This document shows positions 21,801 to 30,148 of a DNA stretch of 64,000 nt, piece by piece (position 1 is the stretch's first letter; each line of letters opens with the position of its first letter). A program made the translations under genes and the position numbers. Under the pieces are notes generated by a model. It ran no database searches. It was not told the DNA's origin and worked only from the letters and a program-made list of their open reading frames with translations. Source of the stretch: Aplysia californica. Taxonomy: Eukaryota > Mollusca > Gastropoda > Aplysiida > Aplysiidae. The stretch covers positions 2,371,228-2,435,227 of the forward strand of contig NW_004797289.1 of NCBI RefSeq assembly GCF_000002075.1, written 5' to 3'.

Positions 21801-24628
21801 GGAATAATGGCCGATTGCAGGAAATGCGCAATCTGGCAGGTTTCTATAACAATAACTTATTGCCGAGAGAATTACCGTAAATATCCGTAACTTATACTAG
21901 TACTAGACAATACGAAGGCGAGTACGTTTCTTTTGCTACGGAATTTCGTTAGTCCTACGCTGTCGCAGCTTTTTACGGAGGGAGTTGAGAATGGTGGAAG
22001 AACAAGTACGGAACTGGAAAAATACGGAAGAGTGGAAGCACTGTTAAGTGGAGTCAAGTACTCCCACACCCCTAGGTCTTGGATCAACAACCCCTCCCCC
22101 CCCAAAAAAACCCCCAACAAAAACAACAAAAAACCAACAACAACAAAAAAAAACAAACCCCAAACAAACAAACCAAAAGGGTCTTCGTTCAGGATAGAGT
22201 AAGTTGTACAATTCTCCAACAATCATGATCATCTGAAGTCTTGGACATCTTTTCAGAACATGCTGGTGATGGGGCACTTTGGTGTCTTCCACCTAACTGT
22301 CTAATATACAACTTCCAAGTTTTTTCTTTTCTTTCAGTTTACAAGATATGAGCTTAAACAGCACACAACCACTACCACACCAGCTGAACCTGAGAATCAC
22401 ATTTATCACATTGACCAATAAAGACTCAATTAAAATCTGATATCCCTTGGTTTGTAACAATTACTTACCTCTATTGAGAGTGGAACACATCAGTGTAAAC
22501 AACTGGGAAGTGCTGCCTGTTTCTGGAGATCTCTGTGCCAGCCTGAGTCGAGCAGCAGTACACAGCATAGTGTAGTTAGCCATGACAGTGAGCTCAAGGA
22601 AGGAAACATTTTGAGAAGGGGGATGCACTGGGGGGGGGGGAAATGTCTCTTTAAGAAATTACTCGTGCTGGCATCTCCATGAATTCACAAAACTTTGTTA
22701 TACACTTTAGCAAACCTTTTCTTCTTAAATGTATGTAATTTACTGAAAACGACATTAAATGTATTGACCAATATGTCTGCAGATCCACGTGCATTCATAA
22801 AACTTTGCTCTTGCCCCTTTTGGATCTCCCATATTAACAGGAAAAAAAAAAAGAGGAAAGATGTCAGAATTCCTCCAATTCAAAGGGTTAATTACCTGTC
22901 TAATGATTTCACAGCTTTTCTATTTGAACTTCTGTTGGTCTGATATTCTCAAGAATGTACAAAAAGGTCAATCAGATGAATTTTTCTCATTTCACATACA
23001 TATATTCATGCAATTGGTCAATGGTCTACTGGAATTCACAAGAGTTAAAAAAATGTCAAGGGCTTTTTCTTCAATATTGTCCTACCACTTGTCCACAGCA
23101 AGATCTTTCTAAGTTTTTCTTTGAAAACTTTTGACCTGGCTTCATTCCCCTGAAAAACAAGAGAAAACAAGACACTATTATAATTAACACATTTGATTAT
23201 AGTGTATGGAAAAGCAAAAATGTGTTTCCTTCAAAACATTACTGAAGACACACAGCATAATACTCTGTATAAGAAATCTAATTTAATATGGTTATTGTGG
23301 CATAATGTGCTTATTGACTTATCACATTCCTCAAACCATAATCATAGACAGGATTTTTTTCTGAATTCTGTGCATACATTGCATGTTTTTTTCTTTTTTG
23401 GGGGGTAAATCTTCACTGATAGAGATGCTATGTTATACCCCCATCCGCCAAGCAAAATGGAAACAGCAGTATACTTTATAAGGGATAAAAGAATGTGTGT
23501 TAATGAAAGTTGAGTAAAAATTCTGAGCTTTATAATCTCAATCCAGAGCAGAAGTCCTTTTACAGCATGGAGGACTCGCATTATATATAGGCTAGATTCC
23601 TAAACTCCTGTGGGTGCCAGTTTAGTTGAAGGTTTACTGCGACATTTCTGGTTTAGTTGAAGATCTACCAGTGGACAAAGTTACTAGACTCTAGACTGAC
23701 AACTGGCTTAGTTGAAGGTCTATTAGTTCATATAGGGGCTTGGGACTTGGTACATGGATCAGTTTACATTTTCCCTTGCATTTTACACAGGCTTGGAACA
23801 GTTATTGGGCATAATTAAAAATGTTCTAGTGGTTATAATTTTTCGGGGATAGGGAGTAAGCCCCCCCCAAATTTCATGAAGAAAGTCTTGTCTGGTCACT
23901 TGCTGCCGCTACTTTGTCAATCATAATCTTTACCAATGCAACATAAAGCAATCCGCCCACCCACACACCACAATTGGTCTAAATGTCCCCAGTGTTGTCG
24001 TAACTCCAATCAGGAGGGACACTACGTTTGAACATTTGATCGCAGTACACCATGGTTGATTGGGCGGGAATCACAGTAGCACCGTAGTGCAGAAGATCTT
24101 TAAAACAAATTGGCACTAATAGCAGGATCAGATCATGCTTTTATTGTCTCAGTGGTTGTGTAAAGTATGTTTATATTTATAACAACTATAGGCTCTCCCT
24201 CTAAAATAAAGGATATTTATTTCAGATCGATTAGCCCTCCCCCTCTGCAATCTTCAAGATGTGCACATTTTGTTTACAATAGTCTGGATATGGGTAACAA
24301 TGTAAGAGTTAAGGAGTAAGGACAAAGGTCAGGTTAAGGTGACCCTAACCAAAACTAGGCCCTTTACAACCACGTTTCCTTCATTATGCGGCACATGTGA
24401 ATAAAGATTTTCTTTCCACTCCGCATGTGTGCATAAGACCAAATAAAGCACAGTACAAAATATTGGCCAAGACTTTTAGAGACTAGAATATCTGAATATA
24501 TCAGCGGAAGAACATACTACACTCACTTCGACATTCAGGTTTGTTTGTAGAAAATCATCAACTATTACGTCTGCTGTCACCACACAAGAGTGCAGAAATC
24601 CTGTCTGAGACGTATTATTTTCCTCCAT
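7281..24628 (-). CDS. FANCG: Fanconi anaemia group G protein, 15 coding exons
   Basis: FANCG is a nuclear TPR scaffold of the Fanconi anaemia core complex; it binds FANCA and supports FANCD2/FANCI ubiquitination in DNA interstrand crosslink repair. Joining 15 exons with GT-AG borders and matching phases gives 834 residues (human about 622). Exons: 24527-24628, 23086-23149, 22469-22627, 20037-20153, 18047-18175, 17530-17681, 16867-17041, 15286-15416, 14397-14543, 13834-13985, 13267-13327, 11457-12040, 10291-10562, 8967-9114, 7281-7392. Collinear human-like blocks: FLELTVMANYTMLCTAARL, NLTVFLQLAGVYSRLKHHD, GKRCFQLQRYKEAAEQYLNL, ETVEAVAMAQRHEECIALCE, AHYLKTLVLKERKGQE and a short tryptophan-containing C-terminus. 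The extra length is mainly a serine-rich insert in exon 12. The ATG context is CACCATGG. The exon 7 donor and exons 1, 2 and 15 are the least certain. FANCG is often treated as largely vertebrate, so the orthology needs a profile search; gene order of blocks makes it convincing. Confidence 0.85.
8459..8515 (-). mobile_element. Possible LINE/SINE 3' end with (GAA)n tail
   Basis: On the minus strand GGTACGCGAAGAAGAAGAAG resembles the (GAA)n tails seen on the LINE at 27770-28980. Only the tail is visible, so the assignment is weak. Confidence 0.3.
8560..8725 (-). mobile_element. SINE-A copy, degenerate
   Basis: On the minus strand GGGCTCTCATGGTCTAAAGA and CACCTCTCATTCAAAAGTCT match the tRNA-like head of the SINE at 58454, followed by TCTGCTTTCATCCCCACTCT from its body. 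The B box is mutated (GATTGAAACC). Lies in the last FANCG intron. Confidence 0.6.
8770..8925 (+). mobile_element. LINE ORF2 C-terminal fragment
   Basis: Plus-strand frame ILDKMTTWIGAARTTDTIAA then TQDRVKWRSMIAHTSRQGTG and a stop. The W-T-G and QDRVKWRSMIA pattern is the C-terminal end of a widespread invertebrate LINE. Truncated at the 5' side; sits in the last FANCG intron against the gene's direction. Confidence 0.6.
8967..9114 (-). CDS. FANCG: FANCG exon 14 (residues 749-798)
   Basis: Acceptor CTTTACAG; encodes CVPAHYLKTLVLKERKGQEM and GAATDWLRLRGIDMDAVEAA; donor GTAAGT. Matches human [20 protein letters not shown] and ALWWRLEAQ, the last TPR. Confidence 0.85.
9150..9310 (-). pseudogene. 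Decayed duplicate of the 3' part of FANCG exon 13
   Basis: On the minus strand, GGGGATGGTTCTGYCAGA, CAGCTMATGATTGA-like and TTCTGTGCTGAG blocks follow exon 13 (10320-10455) closely, ending just before the exon 14 acceptor. The copy reads DSYPQLMIDVALS and then a stop, has an AT-rich insertion, and lacks the donor. It looks like a partial tandem duplication that was never maintained as an exon. Confidence 0.65.
10291..10562 (-). CDS. FANCG: FANCG exon 13 (residues 658-749)
   Basis: Acceptor ATTTAAG; encodes AHNLLLDSAPGNVVQDPPLP, a polar linker, then RDSYTQLMIEVALRMGKMSL and SCHLVLQLDP; donor GTGTGT. Fits human LQQLRAAALISRGLEW to SVQMCPG. A decayed copy of the 3' half lies in the next intron. 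Confidence 0.8.
11457..12040 (-). CDS. FANCG: FANCG exon 12 (residues 464-658), with a serine-rich insert
   Basis: Acceptor TTGTTAAG; begins VNKDPCDRELNVKVFIVETV, then AMAQRHEECIALCEEFIPC, which matches human [25 protein letters not shown]. A long polar region follows (SSPCFLGESSRRDD, RKRRRSSSDN) with no human counterpart, then SDYLAVRLLVCKTDCLVGLH for human LWVSATHLLQGQAWVQLGA. Donor GTGAGT. KNPRKRRRSSS could be a nuclear localisation signal (inference). Confidence 0.9.
12251..12433 (+). mobile_element. SINE-B copy ending in the shared hairpin
   Basis: Body with GTGTGGTTTGTTTCTTC, TTTCCTATCACACATC and GTAACACCTCTAATCTTC matches minus-strand copies at 48338-48499, 48502-48674 and 59873-60049. 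It ends with the hairpin domain (12381-12412), GTAAAACCTCTACTAAA and an A-run. No tRNA-like head seen. Confidence 0.65.
12643..13201 (-). mobile_element. MITE with CAGTGGAAACC ends, TA target, internal (GA)n
   Basis: Terminal inverted repeats CAGTGGAAACC / GGTTTCCACTG with TA on both sides; subterminal TAACAGGGA blocks. A (GA)n run occupies 12803-12864. Same family as 1961-2451 in the opposite orientation. Lies in a FANCG intron. Confidence 0.85.
13267..13327 (-). CDS. FANCG: FANCG exon 11 (residues 443-463)
   Basis: Acceptor TCTGTCAG; encodes YKEAAEQYLNLLNHLQDPDK; donor GTGCCT (weak). Direct match to human GDAAEHYLDLLALLLDS. A MITE ends only 65 bp downstream at 13201. Confidence 0.9.
13834..13985 (-). 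CDS. FANCG: FANCG exon 10 (residues 393-443)
   Basis: Acceptor TTTCAG; encodes KVTNRELKSCDTKHIIKDFS and FVQAVHHFGKRCFQLQ; donor GTATTT. HHFGKRCFQ corresponds to human KHILASRCLQTGRA. Confidence 0.85.
14397..14543 (-). CDS. FANCG: FANCG exon 9 (residues 344-392)
   Basis: Acceptor GTCCTCAG; encodes DYSQLTIQSFKAALEANHEN and TVFLQLAGVYSRLKHHDLEI, ending LRILVK; donor GTTTGG. A textbook TPR, matching human RALLYLVAALKEG and [20 protein letters not shown]. Confidence 0.9.
15286..15416 (-). CDS. FANCG: FANCG exon 8 (residues 300-343)
   Basis: Acceptor TCTCCAG; encodes ERLINEQQPMLAIDKLQSSL and KSRLLCLLAKCYLSQ; donor GTAAAC. TPR-like; aligns with human ELITGNPDKALSSLHEAA. Confidence 0.85.
15466..15545 (-). 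repeat. (AAT)n-tailed repeat end, diverged
   Basis: AATAATAATAACAACAATAA is followed by TTCACATAGTGCCTTATCCC and CTCTAAACGCTGTAAAG. The layout resembles the 3' ends at 32695, 57371 and 58366 (A/T-trinucleotide tail plus AGTGC/GCGCT block) but the sequence is diverged. Confidence 0.35.
15855..15932 (+). mobile_element. Half copy of the telomere-like foldback element
   Basis: GACTTCCGAGTAACGAGCGA then CCACCCCAACAAACACAATA and AAGAAGAGACCTAACCCTAA repeat the left arm and inner part of the element at 26740-26900. The right arm is missing. Confidence 0.6.
16057..16425. repeat. Direct duplication, units ~255 bp apart
   Basis: AATAGAATTGGAATATGAAT followed by AAATCTAGATCTAG and AGAACAAGTGA occurs at about 16080-16165 and again at about 16325-16410. 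In a FANCG intron; no function seen. Confidence 0.6.
16449..16742 (-). mobile_element. SINE-A copy, 3'-truncated
   Basis: Minus strand starts GGGGGCTGCCGTGGCCTAGA, has A box TGGCCTAGAGG and B box GGGTTCAAATCC, then the pyrimidine-rich body. It stops before the GTGCACGTT block, so the 3' part and hairpin are lost. In a FANCG intron. Confidence 0.8.
16867..17041 (-). CDS. FANCG: FANCG exon 7 (residues 242-300)
   Basis: Acceptor CCTTCAG; encodes EPVSQKRGLYLCCRPTCPDG and VRDVVDLVLTACGASPPDAA, continuing NFDEWNWLF. The donor used, GTGTGT after 16867, is weak but is the one that keeps frame with exon 8; a donor at 16896-16897 would break the phase. VVDLVLTAC fits human LKDVLLTAFAY. Confidence 0.65.
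17530..17681 (-). CDS. FANCG: FANCG exon 6 (residues 191-241)
   Basis: Acceptor TTTCTAG; encodes LPVLGRLLLLVSVWCLYRQL and LSAKALDVLLKLRKSVDES; donor GTTGGA, phase 0. Leucine-rich helical repeat. Confidence 0.75.
18047..18175 (-). CDS. FANCG: FANCG exon 5 (residues 148-191)
   Basis: Acceptor GTAGACAG; encodes LSVVKRLDSLVSLSQHLPSG and SSISVSLLGSCTPFIR; donor GTTAGT. Chosen over another open frame on the same strand because this one fits the flanking phases. Confidence 0.75.
18685..19609. mobile_element. TTAA-flanked element, piggyBac-like, non-autonomous
   Basis: TTAA at 18681-18684 and 19610-19613; ends CTCACTTCAGACGGGTC and, inverted, CTCACTTGCGACTGGGCC, so about 7 bp of terminal repeat. 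925 bp, no recognisable transposase domain. In a FANCG intron. TTAA plus an inverted CTCACTT end supports a piggyBac-type origin; the short terminal repeat limits certainty. Confidence 0.55.
20037..20153 (-). CDS. FANCG: FANCG exon 4 (residues 109-148)
   Basis: Acceptor TTGCTCAG; encodes VLQLSGQSGPAPGASRIVAV then EEEIMRLVSLVDSPLCHFK; donor GTGAGT. Helical, acidic; fits the human ELWDSVLRASCLL region. Confidence 0.8.
20510..22460. other. FANCG intronic DNA, nothing further recognised
   Basis: Large part of the intron between exons 3 and 4. A GC-rich potential hairpin at 21074-21100 (GGGGGCTCAGGGGCCGAAGC) and a simple CA-rich tract near 22090-22180 are the only structure seen. Confidence 0.4.
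22469..22627 (-). CDS. FANCG: FANCG exon 3 (residues 56-109)
   Basis: Acceptor follows a G-rich plus strand (a long pyrimidine tract on this strand). Encodes HPPSQNVSFLELTVMANYTM and LCTAARLRLAQRSPETG; donor GTAAGT. LELTVxxNYxxL matches human LELTVTCNFIIL, the strongest N-terminal anchor. Confidence 0.85.
23086..23149 (-). CDS. FANCG: FANCG exon 2 (residues 35-56)
   Basis: Acceptor TTTTTCAG; encodes GNEARSKVFKEKLRKILLWT; donor GTAGGA after one base of the next codon. Corresponds to the basic helix ahead of the first FANCG helical pair. Short, so moderately sure. Confidence 0.6.
24527..24628 (-). CDS. FANCG: FANCG exon 1 (residues 1-34)
   Basis: Starts MEENNTSQTGFLHSC and ends LQTNLNVE before donor GTGAGT, phase 0. 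The start codon has an excellent context (CACCATGG). Chosen because its phase fits exon 2 and no acceptor-led upstream alternative was seen; human FANCG also has a weakly conserved N-terminus. Confidence 0.6.
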
Positions 24629-24840
24629 GGTGCACAGTGGTCTGCATTACCTATGCAATTGGCGCTGGCCTCTCTTCAGCAACCACCACAAAAAGTTACA
24701 CTGTCCATAAGATCCTGATCTGGGGAATAAGCGTATAGGAATATACACCAAAAAAAAACAACAAGCAAACAAAGTGGGCCTACCATACAGCCTACTGAAC
24801 TGTAAGTTATTGTGCCATACATCTCAACAGAACAGGAGAG

Positions 24841-25019
24841 AAATTCCATAACGAGCAACCACTATGAATGTGAAACAGAGTAGAATAGAGGGTTAGGGTT
24901 AGAGTTAGGGTAAGGGTGTGGTTTGGGATTAGGGTAGGGGTAGGGGTAAAGGTAAGGGTAGTGTTAGGGGTTGGGTTAGGTCTCTACTTTATTGTTGTTT
25001 GTTGGGGTGGTCACTCATA
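24841..25019 (-). mobile_element. Foldback element carrying TTAGGG-like repeats
   Basis: Inverted relative to 26740-26900: ends AATTCCATAACGAGCAACCA and GGGGTGGTCACTCAT. The inside is GGTTAGGGTTAGAGTTAGGG and further degenerate TTAGGG units to about 24990. Lies about 210 bp upstream of the FANCG start codon. Confidence 0.6.
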
Positions 25020-26739
25020 ACTGAAGCCGTTTGATGATCCCAAACTCAAACTCTTTTGTATTTCTAGAACTAGAGTCTATGTTTTTTATGTCATACACAT
25101 GACCACTACTTCTAGTACTACTACTAGTCCAGTATCCATGACTACCAGCAGAAATAATACTCATTGCCTACATTATATCCATGAACAGAGCACAGTGTGA
25201 GTGACAGTGAACTAGTTTAAAGTAAGTAGTAACTGGTAGTATTAATAGTAGTAAGTTAAGTCGACAGCATAGTCATAGTATAGAGATTATCCTTTTAATG
25301 TCACACCATAAACTGTAGACTGTAAGACTGTCTATAGGCCTAAAGATAATAATAGTAGGAGGTGTAGGTGTATATATAAAATAAGTAAGTTAAAATTACA
25401 GTAGGGGCCTACATGTCTTGTTGTATATATTGTTATCAAGGAACTTGCACTTTTTTTACTTCTCACCCTCACATTATGCACACATAGGCCAAGAACTAAA
25501 ATAATACAAAAGTTCAGGGCTCCCCTTTTCAGGCTAACTTAAGAGGTTCCTTCACCCTTTGGTTTGCTATCTTAAGGGGTATTTAAGCTTAAATTTTTTT
25601 AATGGCTGTTGTTTTGTTTTTTTCCTGTCTGACAAACTAATCCTCAAAAGTCAATCATTATCTCCTAATTATATATTTTATAGTAGTAGTAAGAATTTTG
25701 CATGATCATGTAAACATTTTTACACATGCACATTATATTCCCACAGACACACACAGAGTGACCATGACTATGATTGAAGGCTAATGATTTGTAATTAATT
25801 GTTAAGTTTCATTGTAACAACAAGAAATAAAAGAGTAATATTGAACAAAATTAGAGTTGTGTCCACTTGGGGGGGGGGGGGGGGGAGGGTGGTGGTGGAT
25901 GGGCCAATCAAAAGTAAAATAAATTTGACAAACCAAAAGGGGTCAATTCTTACTGTAATACACAAAGAAAATAAACTGATTCATTTCAGAGCCATCCTAG
26001 GGTTCACATTCTGACAGTCTTTCCAGACTTTCAATTTTTTTCCCTCGTGAAGTTCTCACAACAAGCCTCCTGGATCACTTTCTTTTCATCAAATTAAAAT
26101 GCTCATATCATGCTTGCTTGCTTTCATGCCAAATGATCAGTTGGTTGTTAACAGCCTTTGTGGTCAGGTCAGTGAATTAGGCAAGATTAGGGTTAGTGTA
26201 CAACTCTTTATGTTCATTTTGATATTGTTTTTGTTTTTTTTAAAAGGCGTACAATTCATGTTTACTGTGTTTAAGAAGGATGGGGGTAATCACATGGCAG
26301 GGGAAAACTCCTCAAGGCACGACATTCGCAAATGCGAGCAACCAAAATGTAGGTGGAGTTTCTCTGCTGAAGCAAGCCGGTGTCACCGGAAACTGCGCGC
26401 AGCTGAGTAGGTAGACTGCTTCTGACACAGACACACAAACAAAAGGTGACTGCCGTGTGTGTGCGGGTGTGTTGTCACATCTTTGACTCGGCTTCGGGAT
26501 AGAGAAAGGGGAAAAATGATGTTTGCCAGACGGAGTACACCACCTAGTCTACATTTTAAAACGTATGCAAATCCCCGCAACGAATATAAAAAGTAAATCT
26601 AACGCACCATCAAAACTTAAAAGGGGTAATCTGCAGGTTTAATGCGCAATAAAGCACGACTACTGTGGGTAATATTAATGGGGAGCCTGAAATTTAGCCT
26701 ACACTACAGGAATTTTTAGTAACAGTCAGGGATAGGGAT
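25020..26739. other. Intergenic between FANCG and LSM10
   Basis: No coding exon recognised. A more GC-rich stretch at about 26320-26420 contains ACCGGAA (ETS-like) and could include a 5' untranslated exon or promoter for LSM10; nothing in the sequence proves that. A poly-G run is at 25869-25886. Confidence 0.35.
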
Positions 26740-26900
26740 GGACTTCCATAATGAGCGACCACCCCAACAAACAACAATAAAGAAGAGACCTAACCCTAAC
26801 CCTAGATCTATATCCAGCCCTCTATTCTACTCTACTCTTGTCTCATAGTGGCTATAGTAGTATAGTGGTCGCTCATTTATTATTACGGTAACGGAAGTCC
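26740..26900 (+). mobile_element. Foldback element carrying TAACCC repeats
   Basis: Left arm GGACTTCCATAATGAGCGAC and right arm GTCGCTCATTTATTATTACG then GGAAGTCC are inverted repeats. Between them is GACCTAACCCTAACCCTAG. 161 bp. Related copies at 24841-25019 and 15855-15932 show this is a dispersed family. Confidence 0.7.
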
Positions 26901-27109
26901 TCCCAGTGGCCAGTGATGGACAATAGACAGACACGAAACGGTAAGTCAAAGTCTTGAGGTAGATCTAGGACCAGATAGGGATCTTCTTAGCACTTGGCAC
27001 ACAAGTATAGGGCACTTGTACTGTTGTATACATAATAGATCTAAATATATACAAAAGGCACAGAGGGTCTCAGGCAGCATCCACAAAAGTCACAAATCAC
27101 CAAAGTAAA

Positions 27110-27185
27110 TTTTCCGCGTACGAAGGGAGATGATGCTGAACTTCTGGAATACGTAAGCAGCATCATCTCCCTTGAAGAGCGGAAA
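27110..27185. repeat. Strong 76-bp hairpin
   Basis: AAGGGAGATGATGCTG (27123-27138) and CAGCATCATCTCCCTT (27158-27173) are perfect inverted repeats around a 19-nt loop, with outer TTTTCCGC / GCGGAAAA pairing. Size and layout suit either a small foldback element or a microRNA precursor; single copy in this window. Confidence 0.6.
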
Positions 27186-27769
27186 ACCTAACTGAATAAA
27201 AGCTGACGGAAAAACTGAAAACAAAACGGGAATGCAAGTTCTGCTTGTCTTGAATTCAAGAAATTGAAGTTTTGTCATCAATAGAGAATCGCCTGTGGCA
27301 TCTTGAGGTGTGTTTATGAGTTAAAAAGGTAAGATTGAAGAATTCCGGACCAGCGGACTGACTTTGCTTAGTGTCTATGTCTCAACCTTAGGATTAGGTT
27401 AGGATTTCATAATTTCCCCGTTTTTAATCTCAATGGAGAATCTCGGACCGGTAGATCTATTCATGAATATTTTGTCAAGGGGGAGACCCCCCTCCTCCAC
27501 CCCAACCACCCGCCCTGCCCCACCTACCCCACTTTCTCGCGGAATAATGTACAGTGGTCCGGTATTCTTCAATCTTTAAAAAAATGTACGCTAATTTGTA
27601 TTATCAAGCAAGGGCCTAACTTGTAATCTAGATCAGCAATGTTAAAGTAAGTCGATCCGTACGTTAACTGCCAGATCTGGCAACAACACATTGACAATAG
27701 ATATATCTAGCCTATGACAGTAACGTTACAAGACGGTAACTTTTGTATGAGTGTGACATACATGATACA

Positions 27770-28980
27770 CAGGCAGAGAAGATCATTGCCGAAGAGCAGG
27801 CAGGCTTTAGAGCAGGGATCAGCACAACAGAACAGATCTTCAACCTCAAGATACTGTGCGAGAGGTACCTCCAACACCAACAAAACCTATACCATATCTT
27901 CGTGGATTTTAAAAAGGCCTTCGACAGGGTCTGGCATTTAGCCTTTATATGGGCAACCATGAGGAAATATAACATCAACTCCAATCTGATCAACGTCATA
28001 CAACAATATGACAAGGCCTCCAGCGCAGTCTACCTTAACGTCACCATGGGGGATTGGTTCAGGACAACGGTTGGGGTGAGGCAAGGCTGTTTGCTCTCTC
28101 CCACTCTCTTCAACATCTTCTTAGAACGAATCATGACTGACACTCTGGAAGGCCGCATGGAACAATCAGTATTGGAGGCAGGACAATCACTAACTTGCGT
28201 TTTGCCGATGATATCGATGGATTAGCAGGAGAGGAACAGGAGCTCGCCACACTAGTGGAGCGGCTGGACACAACCTCAGCAGCCTACGGCATGGAGATCT
28301 GTGCCAAGAAAACCAAGCTAATGACCAATAACACCAATGGCATCAACGCGGATATCAAAGTCAGGGGCGAGAAACTTGAGACCGTCAACAGCTTCAAATA
28401 CCTTGGATCAATCGTCCCAGATTGCAAACAACAGCTGCGCTGTCAAAACTGAAGCCTATTTGGAGGGACAGAAACATCACGCACAACTGAAAAATTAGAC
28501 TAATACGCTCACTGGTCATTTCAATATTTATATATACGCCTGCGAGTCATGGACACTAACAGCAGAATTAGAGAAAAAGGTTCAGACCACAGAGATAAGA
28601 TATTACCGCAGACTCCTTTGACATTTCGTACAAAGGCCACATTTCAAATTCTGAGGTACGAAAGAGAATCACCAACGCAGTGGGGCAATATGAAGATCTA
28701 CTGACCACAGTGAAGAGACGAAAATTAAAATGGTATGGGCATGTCACAAGATCCACAAGACTTGCCAAAACAATCCTGCAAGGAACCATACAAGGAAAGA
28801 GAAAGAGAGGAAGGCAGAGAAGGAGATGGGAGGACAACATTACAGAGTGGACAGGAAAGACGATGGATGACAATCTGAGGAAAACAGAGGACAAAAATAG
28901 ATGGCGAGAGCTGGTTTTCAGATGCAGTGGTGCCCCCACGGTTGCCCCAACCACGGGATAGAAGAAGAAGAAGAAGATTT
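27770..28980 (+). mobile_element. LINE, 5'-truncated, reverse transcriptase remnant
   Basis: Starts inside the RT domain: AEEQAGFRAGISTTEQIFNL, HIFVDFKKAFDRVWH (catalytic Asp motif), GDWFRTTVGVRQGCLLSPTL, then in another frame RFADDIDGLAGEEQELATL (the FADD box). C-terminal RKLKWYGHVTRSTRLAKTIL and RRRWEDNITEWTGKT follow, then a (GAA)n tail at about 28962-28976. Several frame changes, so no intact protein. Related fragments at 61640-62075 and probably 36225-36455. Clade not assigned. Confidence 0.85.
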
Positions 28981-29621
28981 GAGTGAATTGGACCCTTTTT
29001 TATAGTAGTAATATAGCCTGCACTGGTACGTGCAATAATGGATCAATAAAACTGTTAACGAATGCTTGGATTTAATTAAATTGAAAGTCAAGTCATATAT
29101 GACTTCGTTGTACCTGAGGTTCAGTGTAATATAAACCAGCATGAACTACTCTTTTCATGCAATAGGTTTTTGGCTTTTTTGTTTCATCCTCTGCAAAAGC
29201 TTCAGGTATCCACTGAAAATAACCCCAACTCCTTCAGTACTGTATAGTCAGCATTGTGTAGAATCTATTTAAATCTAGTTCATGGCTCCAGGTGCACCTA
29301 CTAATAAACACCATTATTAACTCTCCTGGTCAGACGTACATCAATCAGTATGAACATATAAGGCCTAACTATAAGGCTATTATAAAGTAAAGGAATAGGC
29401 ATGGTGCAGCAGAAAAACTGGGAAGAAGGAACTTTAGATGCAACCCCAGAAAGGAGGTGACCAACTGTGAGCAAAAAATTCTGAATAGAATATATATAAC
29501 AACAGTATATTTTTTAGCTTATATGAGAGTTGAGTTCAGTAACTCGTGACCTCAGTGCTTTCTTGTCGTGTATCTCCTTTTTTTTAACAGTGAAAATATG
29601 TTCTTAAGCTCACTCTTTGTT

Positions 29622-29715
29622 ATGGACTGTTTTCACTGTTATATAAAATGGAGATAAGACAAGCAAGCATGGACTGTTTTCACTGTTATATAAAATGGAG
29701 ATAAGACAAGCAAGC
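29622..29715. repeat. Perfect 47-bp tandem duplication
   Basis: Two identical units beginning ATGGACTGTTTTCACTGTTA lie head to tail at 29622-29668 and 29669-29715. Identity implies a recent event. Confidence 0.85.
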
Positions 29716-29805
29716 ACTGGGGGCGCGAACTTCAGTAAGAAAAAAACGAAATATAATCGCTTATGTTTACTCTTTTTTTTTTTTGGTAAGAGTTTTAACT
29801 TAAAA

Positions 29806-29838
29806 GGCGCTCGCAACTGCATACGGTCATATGAGTGG
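29806..29838 (-). repeat. SINE 3' hairpin domain, isolated copy
   Basis: GGCGCTCGCAACTGCATACG then GTCATATGAGTGG. Loop conserved, right stem partly changed. Preceded by AGAGTTTTAACTTAAAA, a decayed form of the usual AGAGTTTTACGGC lead. Confidence 0.5.
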
Positions 29839-30148
29839 TTGTTTTCACTTTAACCATTTTCATTTTATTCTTGAATGAGGGTGTATTAAAACTGATGTTT
29901 AAATCTTTGAAAGTTGTGTGCATTTTTTGTACTGCAAACAAAACTAAAGGGTCAACAGTCAACAGGCCTTATGTGGAAGTGGAAGCGGTCTTTTCTGTCA
30001 GATGTTTTATAATCTTCAGACTGATTTTTACGATGTTTTTAAAATTTTCACCTCAACTCCACACAAAATTATGTGTCTGATATTGTGTGATTCTAAATGC
30101 CTGCTTTTTTATTTTGTTTGTTTTAGGTCAAGCAATAAATTCCTAGTC

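Noticed and set aside
24890-24990. Chromosome end or telomere fusion from TTAGGG repeats
   Set aside because: Repeats are degenerate, short, and lie inside a foldback element with other copies.
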